From Pseudomonadota bacterium (lineage in GTDB: Bacteria; Pseudomonadota; Gammaproteobacteria; Steroidobacterales; Steroidobacteraceae), in contig JAKBWB010000030.1 in the NCBI GenBank assembly GCA_021843755.1, positions 78,252-142,251 on the forward strand: DNA of 64,000 nucleotides, read 5' to 3'. The notes under the pieces were generated by a model. It was not told the DNA's origin. It saw only the letters and a list, made by a program, of their open reading frames with translations, and made no database searches. A program made the translations under genes and the position numbers. Shown one piece after another: positions 20,417 through 29,673 of this stretch (positions are counted from its first letter, which is position 1; the number at the start of each line of letters is the position of its first letter).

Positions 20417-22199
20417 ACACCGGCACGCGGCGTGAGCGTGCAACGGCGGTCCGCTCGCCGCGGTGTCTCGAGTGCAACCGCCGCCCCTGCCGGGCCGCCG
20501 CGGCGCGCCTTTGCGCGCGGCTGAGCCAACCGCCGGTGAAGCCGGCGCGCAGCAGGCCCGTGCGGATGTAGGGATTGCGGCGCATGATCCGCCAGATCAG
20601 GTGGCTGCGCTCGTTCTCGATCATCGCGATGATCGGTCCCTGGTCGATGCCGAGGAAGGCGTTGTCGACCCAGCCGCGGCCGGGCACGACGTGGCCGGTG
20701 CGAGCCAGTTTGGCATCCGTGAAGCTCGGGTTGAAGGAATCGAGGAAGCCGTAACGGGTGTAGATCATGTCACCATATCTGCGCAGCAGCGCCTGTGTCG
20801 CCTCGGTCACGTACCGCGGGGCGAACAGCAGGGAGCCGATCACCGCGGTCGGTGCGATCGTGCCGTCGTCGATACTGTGCTTGGTGATGCCGCGGGCGGC
20901 ATAGCCATAGAACTGGCGCATTCGGCCGCGATAGGGGGCACGGACGTACCCCGGTCCATCACAGGCCGTGAACCCCCAGATGTTGCGGCCGTAGCCGGCC
21001 CAGCCCTTCGGGTCGATGATGGCGTATCTGCGCTGCACGAGCGTCGCGATCGTGGCGTTCAAAAAATACGTTTCTCCCTCCGAGCGCATGAATGAATCGG
21101 CGATCCCCCGCAGATCGACCCAGACCGCCGTGTACTGATAGCCGAACTGCGGACCGAAGGACAGCAGGGTCAGGCCGCCGAGGCTGCGCAGATGGTGCTT
21201 GTCCGTGGCGCTCCACGCCTTCCAGGCACTCTTGCGCAACGGGTGCGTGGGCGAGCCCAGGCCCAGGATGTAGAGGATCGACGCCTCGTTGTAGCCGTGC
21301 CACCGCCACTTGGAAAAGCCGCGGCCCGGGTACCAGGCCATGCTGACCAGTCCGCTGGCGCCAGGCGCGGCCCAGCGCCAATTGACCCGCCGGTACAGCC
21401 GGTTGGCCAGCCGCCGGATCCGCCGCTCCGTCGGAGAGTCGCGATCGAAGTACTCCCCTGCAGTCAGCACACCGGCCATGAGCAGGGTGGTATCCATGGT
21501 GGAGAGCTCGCTGTTACGATACCTCAGGCCCGTGCGCATGTTGAGGAAGTGGTAGAAGAAGCCATGGTAGCCGGCGTCTCGCCGGTGCCCGGATCCCTGC
21601 GGAAGACTCCACAGGAACGAGAGAACCTTCAGCACCCGCGCGGCGGCGGCTCGCCGGGTGACGTATCCGCGGTAGGCGCCAATCACGTCGGCGGTCAATG
21701 CGAAACCGACGGCCGAGATACTCGAGGGGCCGTGGGACGGCCAGCGATCCGGGGACAGCCCGGTGAGCGGATTGGCCGTGTCCCAGAAATAGTCGAACGT
21801 CCGCCGCTCGATGTCGCGAAACATGCGGCGCGGGTGGCGCGCCAGAGCGCGCACGCAGCCCCGGGAAAGCGGCGCAATCGGGTTCGACGGCGGCACCAGC
21901 GACAATGCCGGCGGGCAGGCGCTCCCGGCAGAGGTGTCGCGCAGAGCGGGGCGCCCCGGCTTCGTCGCCAGTACCGCCGGCTGTGTCGTGCGGATGGCCG
22001 ACTGTGTCGCCCGCTCGGCCAACCGCCCCGCCTGGGCGCCCAGTTGGCTTACCTGGGCGGCCAGCAGCTTCGCCCGGGCGGCCGCCTGATTCGAGGACGG
22101 GTGCGCGCAGGCCGACAGGGCCAGGGCCGCAAGCGCGCCCAGTACGCCGATCCGGCGGGTTGCCCCAAAGGCATGCACTGCACGTTCGCGCAGTCCCAT
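20388..22199 (-). CDS. Glycoamylase-like (PF10091-type) glucan hydrolase, predicted lipoprotein
   Basis: I start at the ATG complementary to 22197-22199 (603 aa), because a lipoprotein signal follows: basic MGLRERAVHAFGATRRIG, a hydrophobic core, then the lipobox LSAC. After an Ala/Gln-rich linker the domain begins MFRDIERRTFDYFWDTANP and includes WPSHGPSSISAVGFALTADV, YHGFFYHFLNM, ELSTMDTTLLMAGVL, the YNEASILYILGLGSP block and DGTIAPTAVIGSLLFAP. This is the glucoamylase-like family related to beta-1,2-glucan hydrolases (GH144). The Arg-rich tail from about residue 545 is unusual and coincides with the overlap with the GMC gene. Confidence 0.88.
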   Translation of the reverse strand: MGLRERAVHAFGATRRIGVLGALAALALSACAHPSSNQAAARAKLLAAQVSQLGAQAGRLAERATQSAIRTTQPAVLATKPGRPALRDTSAGSACPPALSLVPPSNPIAPLSRGCVRALARHPRRMFRDIERRTFDYFWDTANPLTGLSPDRWPSHGPSSISAVGFALTADVIGAYRGYVTRRAAAARVLKVLSFLWSLPQGSGHRRDAGYHGFFYHFLNMRTGLRYRNSELSTMDTTLLMAGVLTAGEYFDRDSPTERRIRRLANRLYRRVNWRWAAPGASGLVSMAWYPGRGFSKWRWHGYNEASILYILGLGSPTHPLRKSAWKAWSATDKHHLRSLGGLTLLSFGPQFGYQYTAVWVDLRGIADSFMRSEGETYFLNATIATLVQRRYAIIDPKGWAGYGRNIWGFTACDGPGYVRAPYRGRMRQFYGYAARGITKHSIDDGTIAPTAVIGSLLFAPRYVTEATQALLRRYGDMIYTRYGFLDSFNPSFTDAKLARTGHVVPGRGWVDNAFLGIDQGPIIAMIENERSHLIWRIMRRNPYIRTGLLRAGFTGGWLSRAQRRAAAARQGRRLHSRHRGERTAVARSRRVPVFKRSWFDRG

Positions 22200-22710
22200 G
22201 TCGCTACGTGCCGACGCCCGGGGGTTTGCCGGTACTTGTGCCGAATCGATCGTCACACGAGTGCGGCTGGAAGCCCGAACCAGAGGGAAAGTCTCGGGTA
22301 AGCGGCGCGCGCGAGGTCAGTCGTCATCTCATGCGCAATGCGCTTGATCAGGCTGCTCGGTCCCATGGCCTCGAGTATAGTTCATCAGATTCGCATTCTT
22401 TAAGAGTGCGCCGAGCCCACACCGTTCCGTGCAGCCACGCCAATCCCCGCACCAACGGTGCGGCGGCGTGTACCCCCCAAGAGCGCGAACGCCCGGCCGT
22501 TCGAGCGATAATTGCCGCCTGCGTCAAGCGCCAGCGCGGTCGCAAGCGCTCACCCCGCGGCGCACGGACTACTGCGTTTGCGAGCATCCGAATCACGCCA
22601 AGGATCCACCCGCGCCGCGCTGTCAGCCCGTCCAAGCGCGGGTCGCCGCCGGCGGATTCGAAGACCCGCGCGACGGCACGCTGCTCCTGCTGCCGGTAAT
22701 ATTCGCCTGC
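22200..22710. other. 510-bp divergent intergenic region, no gene recognised
   Basis: This gap separates the divergent glycoamylase-like and HemD-like genes. The frames open across it have Arg/Pro-rich translations without family features, so I do not call genes. An AT-richer stretch near 22370-22405 (TATAGTTCATCAGATTCGCA) is the most likely promoter zone. No terminator or RNA gene is evident. Confidence 0.5.
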
Positions 22711-23520
22711 ATGACCAACCAGCCCCTCAGCGGCCGTACCATCGCGGTGCCCGAGAGCCGCGAGCTCGAGGTGTTCGCCGGGCTGCTCGAGCGGCGCGGC
22801 GCGCGGGTGATCCGCTGTCCGCTGGTGGCGATTCGCGATGCGCCCGATCCCGCGCCGGTACTGGCGTGGTGCCGCCGCCTCGCGGCCGGCGAGTTCGACG
22901 ACCTGATTCTGCTCACCGGGGAGGGGTTGCGGCGCATGCTCTCGTGTATCGTGCAACACGAGCCGGCGCTGAGTGTCCCATTTCGCGCCGCGCTCAGCGA
23001 GGTGCGCGCCATCACCCGCGGTCCGAAGCCCGCCCGGGCTTTGCGCGAACTCGGGATGAAATCGGACATCGCCGCCGAGATCCCGACGACGGAAGGGATC
23101 ATCACGGTCTTGCGCGCGCTCGATCTGCGCGGGCGGCGCGTGGCCGTGCAACTTTACGGCACGGAGCCCAATCGTCCGTTGATCGACTTCCTGCGCGGCG
23201 CGGGCGCGGAGGTCGCGACAGTGGCCCCGTACGTGTATGCGGATGCCGCCGACGATCAGGCCGTCCGGACACTGTTGGCGCAGCTGCGCGCCGGTGGCAT
23301 CGATGCCGTCGCTTTCACCAGTTCCGCACAGGTCGAGCGATTGATCGCCGTAGCCTCGCAAGAGGCGGCTCAGGCGGCGTTGCGGCGCACCCTGGTCGCG
23401 GCAGTGGGCCCGCGGGTCGCCGCGACTCTGCGCCGGCACGGGGTCGAGCCGTCTCTGGTGCCCGCGGGGACATTCTTTCTCAAGCCGCTGACTCGGGCGC
23501 TGGAGCGTGCGCTGGCATGA
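22711..23520 (+). CDS. hemD: Uroporphyrinogen-III synthase (HemD-like)
   Basis: I start at ATG 22711 (269 aa, MTNQPLSGRTIAVPESRELE); upstream codons of the same frame are not HemD-like. The protein has the two-domain HemD pattern: LSGRTIAVPESRELEVFAGL at the start, LRGRRVAVQLYGTEPNRPLIDFL, DAVAFTSSAQVERL with the conserved Thr-Ser, and VAAVGPRVAATLRRHG. It would cyclise hydroxymethylbilane to uroporphyrinogen III. It stands apart from hemA/hemC, so it could be a second, specialised HemD-domain protein. Confidence 0.82.
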   Translation: MTNQPLSGRTIAVPESRELEVFAGLLERRGARVIRCPLVAIRDAPDPAPVLAWCRRLAAGEFDDLILLTGEGLRRMLSCIVQHEPALSVPFRAALSEVRAITRGPKPARALRELGMKSDIAAEIPTTEGIITVLRALDLRGRRVAVQLYGTEPNRPLIDFLRGAGAEVATVAPYVYADAADDQAVRTLLAQLRAGGIDAVAFTSSAQVERLIAVASQEAAQAALRRTLVAAVGPRVAATLRRHGVEPSLVPAGTFFLKPLTRALERALA

Positions 23521-23619
23521 GCCGCGACGCTGTTCAGGTTCCGCCGCGGCGCGCAGCGAGCGGCGGGTGATGCAGCTGTCCCGTTTTGGCCTTGGCGTGC
23601 GGGCTGCTTGCCGGGCGGA

Positions 23620-24390
23620 TCAGGGTGCTGTCCCGGATTCTTCCTCGGCCGGCTCGCTCTTGGGCCGCACCAGGATGCGCGCCATGAGCACGCCGGCCTC
23701 GAACAGCAAGTACATCGGCAGCGCCATGATCGATTGCGAGATGGCATCGGGCGGGGTGACGAAGGCCGCCACGATGAACACCCCAAGCAGCACATATCCG
23801 CGCATCGCGCGCAGCCTTTCCACCGTCACCACGTTCATCGCCACCAGCAGCACCACCGCGACCGGCAGCTCGAACGCGACGCCGAATGCGAAGAACATCA
23901 CCAACACGAAGTCGAGGTACTGGGTGATGTCGGTCATCATCGCCACGCCCTTGGGCGTCGTGGCGGCGAAAAAGTGGAAGATCGCCGGAAACACCGCGAA
24001 ATACGCGAAGGTCATCCCGAGGTAGAACAGCACGACCGAGGAGATCAGCAGCGGCAGCGCAAAGCGTTTTTCGTGCCGGTACAGTCCGGGCGCGATGAAC
24101 GCCCAGACCTGATAGAGCACATAGGGCATGGCCGCGAACAGCGCAACGAAAAAGGCGAGCTTGAAGGGCGTGGTGAAGGGTGCCGCCACGCCGGTGGCGA
24201 TCAGTCCGCCGCCTTTCGGCAGCATCTTCAGCAGCGGCTGCGCGACCAGCGTGAAGAGCCGATTGGCGTAGATCGCACAGGGTATGAACAGCAATCCGAT
24301 CGCCATGAGTGCGCGGATCAGCCGCTCGCGCAGCTCGAGCAGATGCGAAATCAGCGAGCCTTCGGCCAGTGTTTCAGACTCGGGGCTCAT
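23620..24390 (-). CDS. tatC: Twin-arginine translocase subunit TatC
   Basis: I start at the ATG complementary to 24388-24390 (MSPESETLAEGSLISHLLEL, 256 aa). Six membrane segments and the conserved HLLELRERLIRAL N-terminus, FIAPGLYRHEKRFALPLL loop and FVTPPDAISQSIMALPMYLL define TatC, the receptor for twin-arginine signal peptides. Its 5' end overlaps tatB by 17 bp. Confidence 0.97.
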   Translation of the reverse strand: MSPESETLAEGSLISHLLELRERLIRALMAIGLLFIPCAIYANRLFTLVAQPLLKMLPKGGGLIATGVAAPFTTPFKLAFFVALFAAMPYVLYQVWAFIAPGLYRHEKRFALPLLISSVVLFYLGMTFAYFAVFPAIFHFFAATTPKGVAMMTDITQYLDFVLVMFFAFGVAFELPVAVVLLVAMNVVTVERLRAMRGYVLLGVFIVAAFVTPPDAISQSIMALPMYLLFEAGVLMARILVRPKSEPAEEESGTAP

Positions 24391-24757
24391 GCGGCTGCAC
24401 GGCGGCGGGACTCTCGGGCGGCTCGGCGGACTCGGCCACCCAATCCGGTGCATCGCTCGGGCGCCCGGCGCTCGGCGGCTCGTCCGCCGCCGGCTCGAAC
24501 CGTTCGGGCATATCGGCGCAATCCGTTCCGGTCGGCGCTGATCCGGCCGAGGCGGGCGGCGCGGGCGGGGTGCTCCGATGCCGGCCCTCGAGATCGATCT
24601 CCTCTTCCAGCTGCTCCTGGAACTGGCGCGCCATGGCGCGCGCCCGTCCGATCCAGCGGCCGACCCGGCGCACGACGGTGGGAAGTTTCTCCGGGCCCAG
24701 AACGATCAGGGCCAGGACGAAGATGATCAGGATTTCGGAAAAGCTGAAGTCGAACAT
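24374..24757 (-). CDS. tatB: Twin-arginine translocase subunit TatB
   Basis: The 127-aa protein begins MFDFSFSEILIIFVLALIVL, then GPEKLPTVVRRVGRWIGRAR: one membrane helix, the GPEKLP hinge and an amphipathic helix. The acidic, Pro-rich tail from about residue 75 is poorly conserved, as usual. It forms the receptor complex with TatC, whose gene overlaps its 3' end. Confidence 0.96.
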   Translation of the reverse strand: MFDFSFSEILIIFVLALIVLGPEKLPTVVRRVGRWIGRARAMARQFQEQLEEEIDLEGRHRSTPPAPPASAGSAPTGTDCADMPERFEPAADEPPSAGRPSDAPDWVAESAEPPESPAAVQPHEPRV

Positions 24758-24846
24758 GGCGCTTCAGGGCAGATGGCAGGCGGGGACCCATACGCCGCCC
24801 CGGGCAGCCGCCGCGGCTGCGTGACCCGGTCCTCCCGCCCTGACTC

Positions 24847-25101
24847 TCAGGCGTCGCGACCGGTCTTGGAGGCCTGGCTGCTCGTCTTCGTCTCGGAAAA
24901 CTCTGCGTCGGTACCTTCAGAGCGAATCTGCCGGGACCCGGCTGCGGCGTCAGTCTCGTCCTTTTCGCCTTCATTCATCGCTTTCTTGAAGCCCCGCACA
25001 GCATGCCCCAGGTCATCGCCGATGCTGCGCAATTTCTTGCCACCGAAGATGATGAGGACTACGACCAGGATGACCAGCAGGGTCTTGAAATCGAAATCCA
25101 T
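24847..25101 (-). CDS. tatA: Twin-arginine translocase subunit TatA
   Basis: The 84-aa protein shows one membrane helix (FKTLLVILVVVLIIFGGKKL), the FGGKKLRSIGDDLGHAVRGF hinge plus amphipathic helix, and a charged tail. It polymerises to form the Tat passage. It is first in tatA-tatB-tatC, 89 bp ahead of tatB. Confidence 0.95.
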   Translation of the reverse strand: MDFDFKTLLVILVVVLIIFGGKKLRSIGDDLGHAVRGFKKAMNEGEKDETDAAAGSRQIRSEGTDAEFSETKTSSQASKTGRDA

Positions 25102-25227
25102 AAGCTCTGGACTCCGTTTACTCGAACATGAAAGAACACCAGGTGCCGATGATAGGCCAATTGGGCCCGGCGGGCCGAGAAAGTTTGGCCTCGCCGGGTG
25201 AGGGAAAACCCGGATGTTTCCACCGGC

Positions 25228-25665
25228 TCAGGTGTCAAGCCAGAACGTGACCGGCCCGTCATTGACCAGCATCACCTGCATGTGCGCGCCAAACTCGCCG
25301 GCCGCTACGGGCGCGTGCCGCGCCCGGGCCCGCCCCAGCAAATACTCGAACAGCATTTTCGCCTGCTCCGGTGGGGCCGCCGTGCTGAACCCCGCTCGGC
25401 TGCCGCGGGCGGTATCGGCGGCCAGCGTGAACTGCGGCACCAGCAGCAGCCCGCCGCCGGTCTCGACCAGCGAGCGGTTCATCCGCTCGTTCTCATCGGC
25501 GAAGATGCGATAGCCCAGCAGCCGCTCGAGAAGCCGGTCCGCGTCGCGGCGTTCGTCTGCCCGCTTTACCCCGATCAAGGCCAGCATACCCGGCCCGATC
25601 GCTCCGAGCGGGCGTCCCTCGGCGCTCACTTGCGCGCGCGTCACGCGCTGAATGAGTCCGATCAT
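25228..25665 (-). CDS. dtd: D-aminoacyl-tRNA deacylase
   Basis: The 145-aa protein starts MIGLIQRVTRAQVSAEGRPL, standard for DTD, and hydrolyses D-amino acids (and Gly/Ala mischarges) from tRNA. The cross-subunit Gly-cisPro motif is in VNDGPVTFWLD. The other active-site motif reads VPQFTLAADT, with Pro where many homologues have Ser (SQFTL), while the Thr is kept. It lies upstream of tatA in the same direction. Confidence 0.95.
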   Translation of the reverse strand: MIGLIQRVTRAQVSAEGRPLGAIGPGMLALIGVKRADERRDADRLLERLLGYRIFADENERMNRSLVETGGGLLLVPQFTLAADTARGSRAGFSTAAPPEQAKMLFEYLLGRARARHAPVAAGEFGAHMQVMLVNDGPVTFWLDT

Positions 25666-25764
25666 GGCGCGGCTCGGGCCGGCCGCAACCGCGCTCGGCT
25701 GGCGTCCGAGCCGGCCGGTCCGATAAGATTGCAGGCTAGTTTGCGCACTTGGCCGGAGGTCGCG

Positions 25765-26433
25765 ATGTCGGAACTTTGGCTGCGTCTACCTGTGCGTTCG
25801 GGCGTGCGTCTCGCTACGGCGATCGTCGCGCTCTCTTGCGGAGCCCTCGCCGCGACGGCCACGGCCACACAGCCGCCGATCGGCAACGCCCGCGAAGGCA
25901 GGATTATCGGCTACACCTGTCTCGGCTGTCACGGGATCAAGGGATACCGCAACGCCTATCCCGATTACAATGTGCCTCGCCTGCGCGGCCAGTCGGCCCA
26001 ATATCTGTATGACGCGCTGAAGGAATATCGCAGCGGCGCCCGCGCCTATCCGACGATGCATCTGCAGGCGCTCTCGCTCGATCCCCAGCAGATGCGCGAC
26101 GTGGCCGCATACCTCGCCGGCAAACCGGTGAAGGCGAGGCCTGTCCCGGCTGCCCGCGTGCCCGCGCAAGCCGCGGTCTGCGCCTCTTGTCACGGCAGCA
26201 ACGGTATCGGGGTCTCGCCGATGTACCCGACGCTGGCGGGCCAACACGAAAGCTACCTGATCCGGGCCCTGCACGAGTACCAGACCGGCTATCGGAAGAA
26301 CCCCATCATGAATGCGATGGCCGCCTCGCTGAGCGCGACCGACATCCGCATCATTGCCGCCTACTTCAGCCGGTTGCGGCCCGGGCTGCATACCGTTCCG
26401 CGTCCCTTGTTCAAGTGGGAGGTCAAGAAATGA
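25765..26433 (+). CDS. Di-haem cytochrome c, c4-type
   Basis: ATG 25765 follows GGAGG (25755-25759) and gives 222 aa. A signal peptide ends near ALAATATA. Two haem-binding CxxCH motifs, CLGCH and CASCH, each lead a cytochrome c domain with downstream Met ligands (PTMHLQALSLDPQQMRDVAAYL and PIMNAMAASLSATDIRIIAAYF). This tandem layout is that of periplasmic cytochrome c4, an electron donor to terminal oxidases. Confidence 0.94.
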   Translation: MSELWLRLPVRSGVRLATAIVALSCGALAATATATQPPIGNAREGRIIGYTCLGCHGIKGYRNAYPDYNVPRLRGQSAQYLYDALKEYRSGARAYPTMHLQALSLDPQQMRDVAAYLAGKPVKARPVPAARVPAQAAVCASCHGSNGIGVSPMYPTLAGQHESYLIRALHEYQTGYRKNPIMNAMAASLSATDIRIIAAYFSRLRPGLHTVPRPLFKWEVKK

Positions 26434-26518
26434 CCGGCGGGTGAGCCTGGGCCGCGGCGCGTGCCGCGAACAGACCCGACCAAAACTTTCATCTGACCTC
26501 GCAGCAGAGAGTCACGAC

Positions 26519-26938
26519 ATGACACCCGACAGTAACAGTAGAAGAATCCCGGTCGTGGCCGGTCTCGCCCTTGCGCTCCTGGTCTGCACTGCCGTGCCGG
26601 CAGCCGCCGCTCCGGCGGCCACCCAGGGGGGGAGCCTGGTGCCCAAGGCCGTAGCGTTCGTCCGCACTCTGGCCAAAGGAGATATGCAGGCCGCGGAAGC
26701 GGACTTCACGGATCGGATGAAGCAGGCCGCGCCGCCGGCAAAGCTCGCTGTGATCTGGCGGAGGCTCATCCGCAAGGTCGGCCCGTTTCAGGGCACCAGC
26801 GACAGCAAGACCGTCGTTCAGAGCCGATTTATCACGGTCATCGTCAAGACCGACTTCAAGAGCCGGGCACTCGGGATCGCGGTGACGTTCGATGCCGCAC
26901 GCAGGATCGCCGGCGTGCATTTCGTTCCGCCCCCTTGA
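26519..26938 (+). CDS. Exported DUF3887-like protein
   Basis: I start at ATG 26519 (139 aa), where a signal peptide begins (RRIPVVAGLALALLVCTAVP, cleavage near AAAA). The mature part (ALAKGDMQAAEADFTDRMKQ-like helix, then VGPFQGT, FITVIVKTDFKSRALGIAVTF, GVHFVPPP) has the DUF3887 layout, an alpha+beta fold of unknown role often linked to hydrolases. Its stop is followed by the terminator at 27011-27052. Confidence 0.7.
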   Translation: MTPDSNSRRIPVVAGLALALLVCTAVPAAAAPAATQGGSLVPKAVAFVRTLAKGDMQAAEADFTDRMKQAAPPAKLAVIWRRLIRKVGPFQGTSDSKTVVQSRFITVIVKTDFKSRALGIAVTFDAARRIAGVHFVPPP

Positions 26939-27010
26939 GCGGGGATCATCGTCAGGGAAAACCGACGCTCGCCTACCACGGTGTCCGGGGCCGGCGTGTC
27001 GGGTGAAGAA

Positions 27011-27052
27011 CCCACGGGGGGCTCGTCGCGACAGCGACGAGCCCCCCGTGGG
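27011..27052. terminator. Strong bidirectional terminator hairpin between convergent genes
   Basis: Two perfectly complementary 19-base arms (27011-27029 beginning CCCACGGGGGG, and 27034-27052 ending CCCCCCGTGGG) flank a GACA loop. The hairpin sits between the convergent DUF3887 and DegP-like genes. No T-run flanks it on either side, so it may work by pausing, by Rho-linked termination or as an mRNA 3'-end stabiliser. Confidence 0.8.
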
Positions 27053-27065
27053 CCGCGGCGGCGGG

Positions 27066-28541
27066 TTACTGCGCCTGAACCGGCACGAACGTCGTGACGT
27101 CGCCGTTCTTGACCAGCAACGCGACGTCGCCGTCCTTGGCATGGTTCACGATCGCGTTCAGCTGCTCCGGCGTCGAGACGCGCTGACCGTTGGCGGACAG
27201 GACGATGTCGCCGGGCTGGATGCCGGCATCGAGGGCCGGGCCGCTGACCCCTTCGACCTCCAGGCCGCCGTGCACGTCGTTCTGCTGCTGCTCATTGCGC
27301 GTCAGCGGCCGAACCACCAGGCCCAGGCGTCCGCCGGGCTGACCCGAGGAATTTTTCGCCGTCAGCGTGCCGTTCGCGCCCATCGCGCCGAGCTTGGCGG
27401 TGATCTGATGCTCGGCGTGATTGCGCCAGACAGTCAGGTGTACCACGGTGCCGGGCGTCAGGCTGGCCACGCGCACCGGCAGGTCGGTCATGCGCCGGAT
27501 CTTGTGCCCGTCCAGTGCGAGGATCACGTCGCCGGTCTTCAGGCCCGCCGCCTGCGCCGGGCTGCCGGGATTGACGTGCGTCACGAGCGCGCCTTCGGGC
27601 CGCGGCAGTCCGAAGGCGTTGGCGGTCACCTGGTTGACCGGCTGGATGAGGATGCCGAGTTCGCCGCGGCTGACGTGCCCGGTGGCGATCAGCTGATCGG
27701 CGACGTGCATCGCCACGTTGATCGGGATCGCGAACGACAGGCCCATGTACCCGCCCGAGCGGCTGTAGATCTCCGAGTTGATGCCGACCACCTGGCCCTG
27801 CATGTTGAACAACGGACCGCCCGAGTTGCCGGGATTGATCGGCACGTCGGTCTGGATGAACGGCACGTAGTCGAACTTGTTGGAGTTCGGCAGGACGCGA
27901 CCCTTGGCGCTGACGATGCCGGCGGTGGCGGTGTAATCGAATCCGAACGGCATGCCGATCGCCAGCACCCACTGGCCGACCTGCAGGTTGTTGGAGTTGC
28001 CCAGTTTGACCGTCGGCAGGTTATTGACCGGGATCTTGACGACCGCGATGTCCGAGATCTTGTCCATGCCGACGACCTTGCCCGGATACTCGCGCCGATT
28101 GTGCAGCTCCACGGTTATCTTGCTCGCGCCGGCGACCACGTGGGCATTGGTGAGGATGAGGCCGTCGGGGCGGATGATGAACCCGGAGCCCAGGCCTTCG
28201 ACCGGTTGCGGGTGCTCGTACGGGAGGTTGCGGAAGAACGGCGCAAACGGGCTGTTCGGTCCGAACGGATTGCCCTCGCCCTGCTGCGCACCGGAATTCG
28301 GCGTTTTTTCCACGACCTTGATGCTCACCACCGCCCGGGAATATTTCTTGACGAGCGTGGAGAAGTCCGGCAGCTCCACCGCGACGCCGTTGTCCGGCAT
28401 GGAGGAAGTAAGCGCCTCTGGCGGGGTATTCTGCGCGCTCGCGGCGCGCACGCTGTACATCGCGGCGAGCGGGGCGGCCCCGATCAGCACGCCGAGCGCC
28501 AAGGCGATCACTGGGTTACGAAGCACTTTCCTCATGGTCAT
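27066..28541 (-). CDS. mucD: Periplasmic serine endoprotease, DegP/MucD (HtrA) family
   Basis: The 491-aa protein has an N-terminal signal sequence (NPVIALALGVLIGAAPLAAM), a trypsin-like domain with the triad in LTNAHVVAG (His), KISDIAVVKI (Asp) and NPGNSGGPLF (Ser), and two PDZ domains (about residues 290-380 and 405-490). It degrades or refolds damaged envelope proteins. Naming it mucD rather than degP is a judgement from its single-gene context; both are HtrA family. Confidence 0.94.
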   Translation of the reverse strand: MTMRKVLRNPVIALALGVLIGAAPLAAMYSVRAASAQNTPPEALTSSMPDNGVAVELPDFSTLVKKYSRAVVSIKVVEKTPNSGAQQGEGNPFGPNSPFAPFFRNLPYEHPQPVEGLGSGFIIRPDGLILTNAHVVAGASKITVELHNRREYPGKVVGMDKISDIAVVKIPVNNLPTVKLGNSNNLQVGQWVLAIGMPFGFDYTATAGIVSAKGRVLPNSNKFDYVPFIQTDVPINPGNSGGPLFNMQGQVVGINSEIYSRSGGYMGLSFAIPINVAMHVADQLIATGHVSRGELGILIQPVNQVTANAFGLPRPEGALVTHVNPGSPAQAAGLKTGDVILALDGHKIRRMTDLPVRVASLTPGTVVHLTVWRNHAEHQITAKLGAMGANGTLTAKNSSGQPGGRLGLVVRPLTRNEQQQNDVHGGLEVEGVSGPALDAGIQPGDIVLSANGQRVSTPEQLNAIVNHAKDGDVALLVKNGDVTTFVPVQAQ

Positions 28542-28666
28542 ATCAGCCTCTGCAAAACCGGTTGTCTGGAAACGCCATACGCGACCGTCACAGCATAAAC
28601 GGGCAATCTTAAGTGATCCTTAAGGCCGCGCCGGGCCTGTCAGGGGTCACCGGGGTCCTTATCCGC

Positions 28667-29638
28667 TCATCTTGCGCGGGTGTCCAGCCAATGGACCAGT
28701 CCCTGGGTGTTCAGTTCGAGATCCCCCCGGAGCAGCTCGCGCAGGCGCGCCGTCCCAACTGGACAGCCATGACTCACGGCCAGCTCGTGCCAGACCTTCC
28801 ACATGGCCTCCCGGATGGCGCCGGCGCGATCCGGAGCCGTGGCCGCCGCGCGCGCGATGCGCTCGAACTCCCGGATCTGGCGTATCAACGATGCGCCGAG
28901 CCGCGGTACGTCGACGACCCGGCTGTAATGCATCAAGTACATGGCCTCGGGCTTGCGCTCGAGCAGCCGGTCGATGGAGGCGCACAGCTGGTCCGGATCG
29001 AACTGTGTCGGGGTGGTGGTGGGCAGGATGAAAGCGCCGGCCGCGCTGTCGAGCTCACGGTACGAGATGCCGAAGGTGTCGCCCGTGAACGCACAGCGAT
29101 GCGCCGGGTCGAGGAAGGCTTGATGGTGCAGCGCATGGCCGGGGGTGTGCAGGATCTCGAAGCTCCGGCCCGCCAGGCTCAGGCACTCGCCGTCCTGCGT
29201 GATCCGGACCCGCTCGGCGGCGATGGGCTCGATATGCCCATACAAGCGCTCGAAGCGCTCCGCGCCGTACACGGCACGGGCACCGGCGATGAGCTTGGCC
29301 GGCTCGATCATGTGCCGCGCGCCGCGTGGATGCACGACGCACAGCGCATTCGGCAGCGCGCGCATGAGCCGGCCGGCGCCCCCCGCGTGATCCAGGTGGA
29401 CATGGGTGAGCAGGACGAACTCGACCGCCTGGGGCGCCACGCCGAGTGCGCGCAGTCCCGCCAGCAGATACGGCACCGAATCGTTGGTGCCGACGTCGAC
29501 GAAAGCCGCCCGAGAGCCCTGCTGCACGAGGTGCGCGGCGGCGTGGCCGGGATACAGATATTCGGTATCGATCGCCGTGATGCCGTCGGGATGGCGCCAA
29601 AGCCGCGGGGTCGGCTGTGCCGTCGCTTCATCGTTCAT
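28667..29638 (-). CDS. Metallo-beta-lactamase-fold hydrolase
   Basis: I start at the ATG complementary to 29636-29638 (MNDEATAQPTPRLWRHPDGI, 323 aa). The binuclear metal motif THVHLDHAGG, the later HTPGHALHHQAF and FTGDTFG place it in the MBL-fold hydrolases. Candidate activities include thioesterase, lactonase or glyoxalase-like. The C-terminal 130 residues form a helical extension (EFERIARAAATAPDRAGAI). It is divergent from the S9-like gene with only 35 bp between starts. Confidence 0.88.
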   Translation of the reverse strand: MNDEATAQPTPRLWRHPDGITAIDTEYLYPGHAAAHLVQQGSRAAFVDVGTNDSVPYLLAGLRALGVAPQAVEFVLLTHVHLDHAGGAGRLMRALPNALCVVHPRGARHMIEPAKLIAGARAVYGAERFERLYGHIEPIAAERVRITQDGECLSLAGRSFEILHTPGHALHHQAFLDPAHRCAFTGDTFGISYRELDSAAGAFILPTTTPTQFDPDQLCASIDRLLERKPEAMYLMHYSRVVDVPRLGASLIRQIREFERIARAAATAPDRAGAIREAMWKVWHELAVSHGCPVGTARLRELLRGDLELNTQGLVHWLDTRAR

Positions 29639-29673
29639 GCGGCGATGGTAGCCGGTTGAGTTAGCATAGGCAC

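Noticed and set aside
25228..25665. Loss of function in dtd because of VPQFTL instead of SQFTL
   Set aside because: The Thr and the GPVT motif are kept, and Pro at this place occurs in other DTD sequences as far as I recall; not strong enough as a finding.
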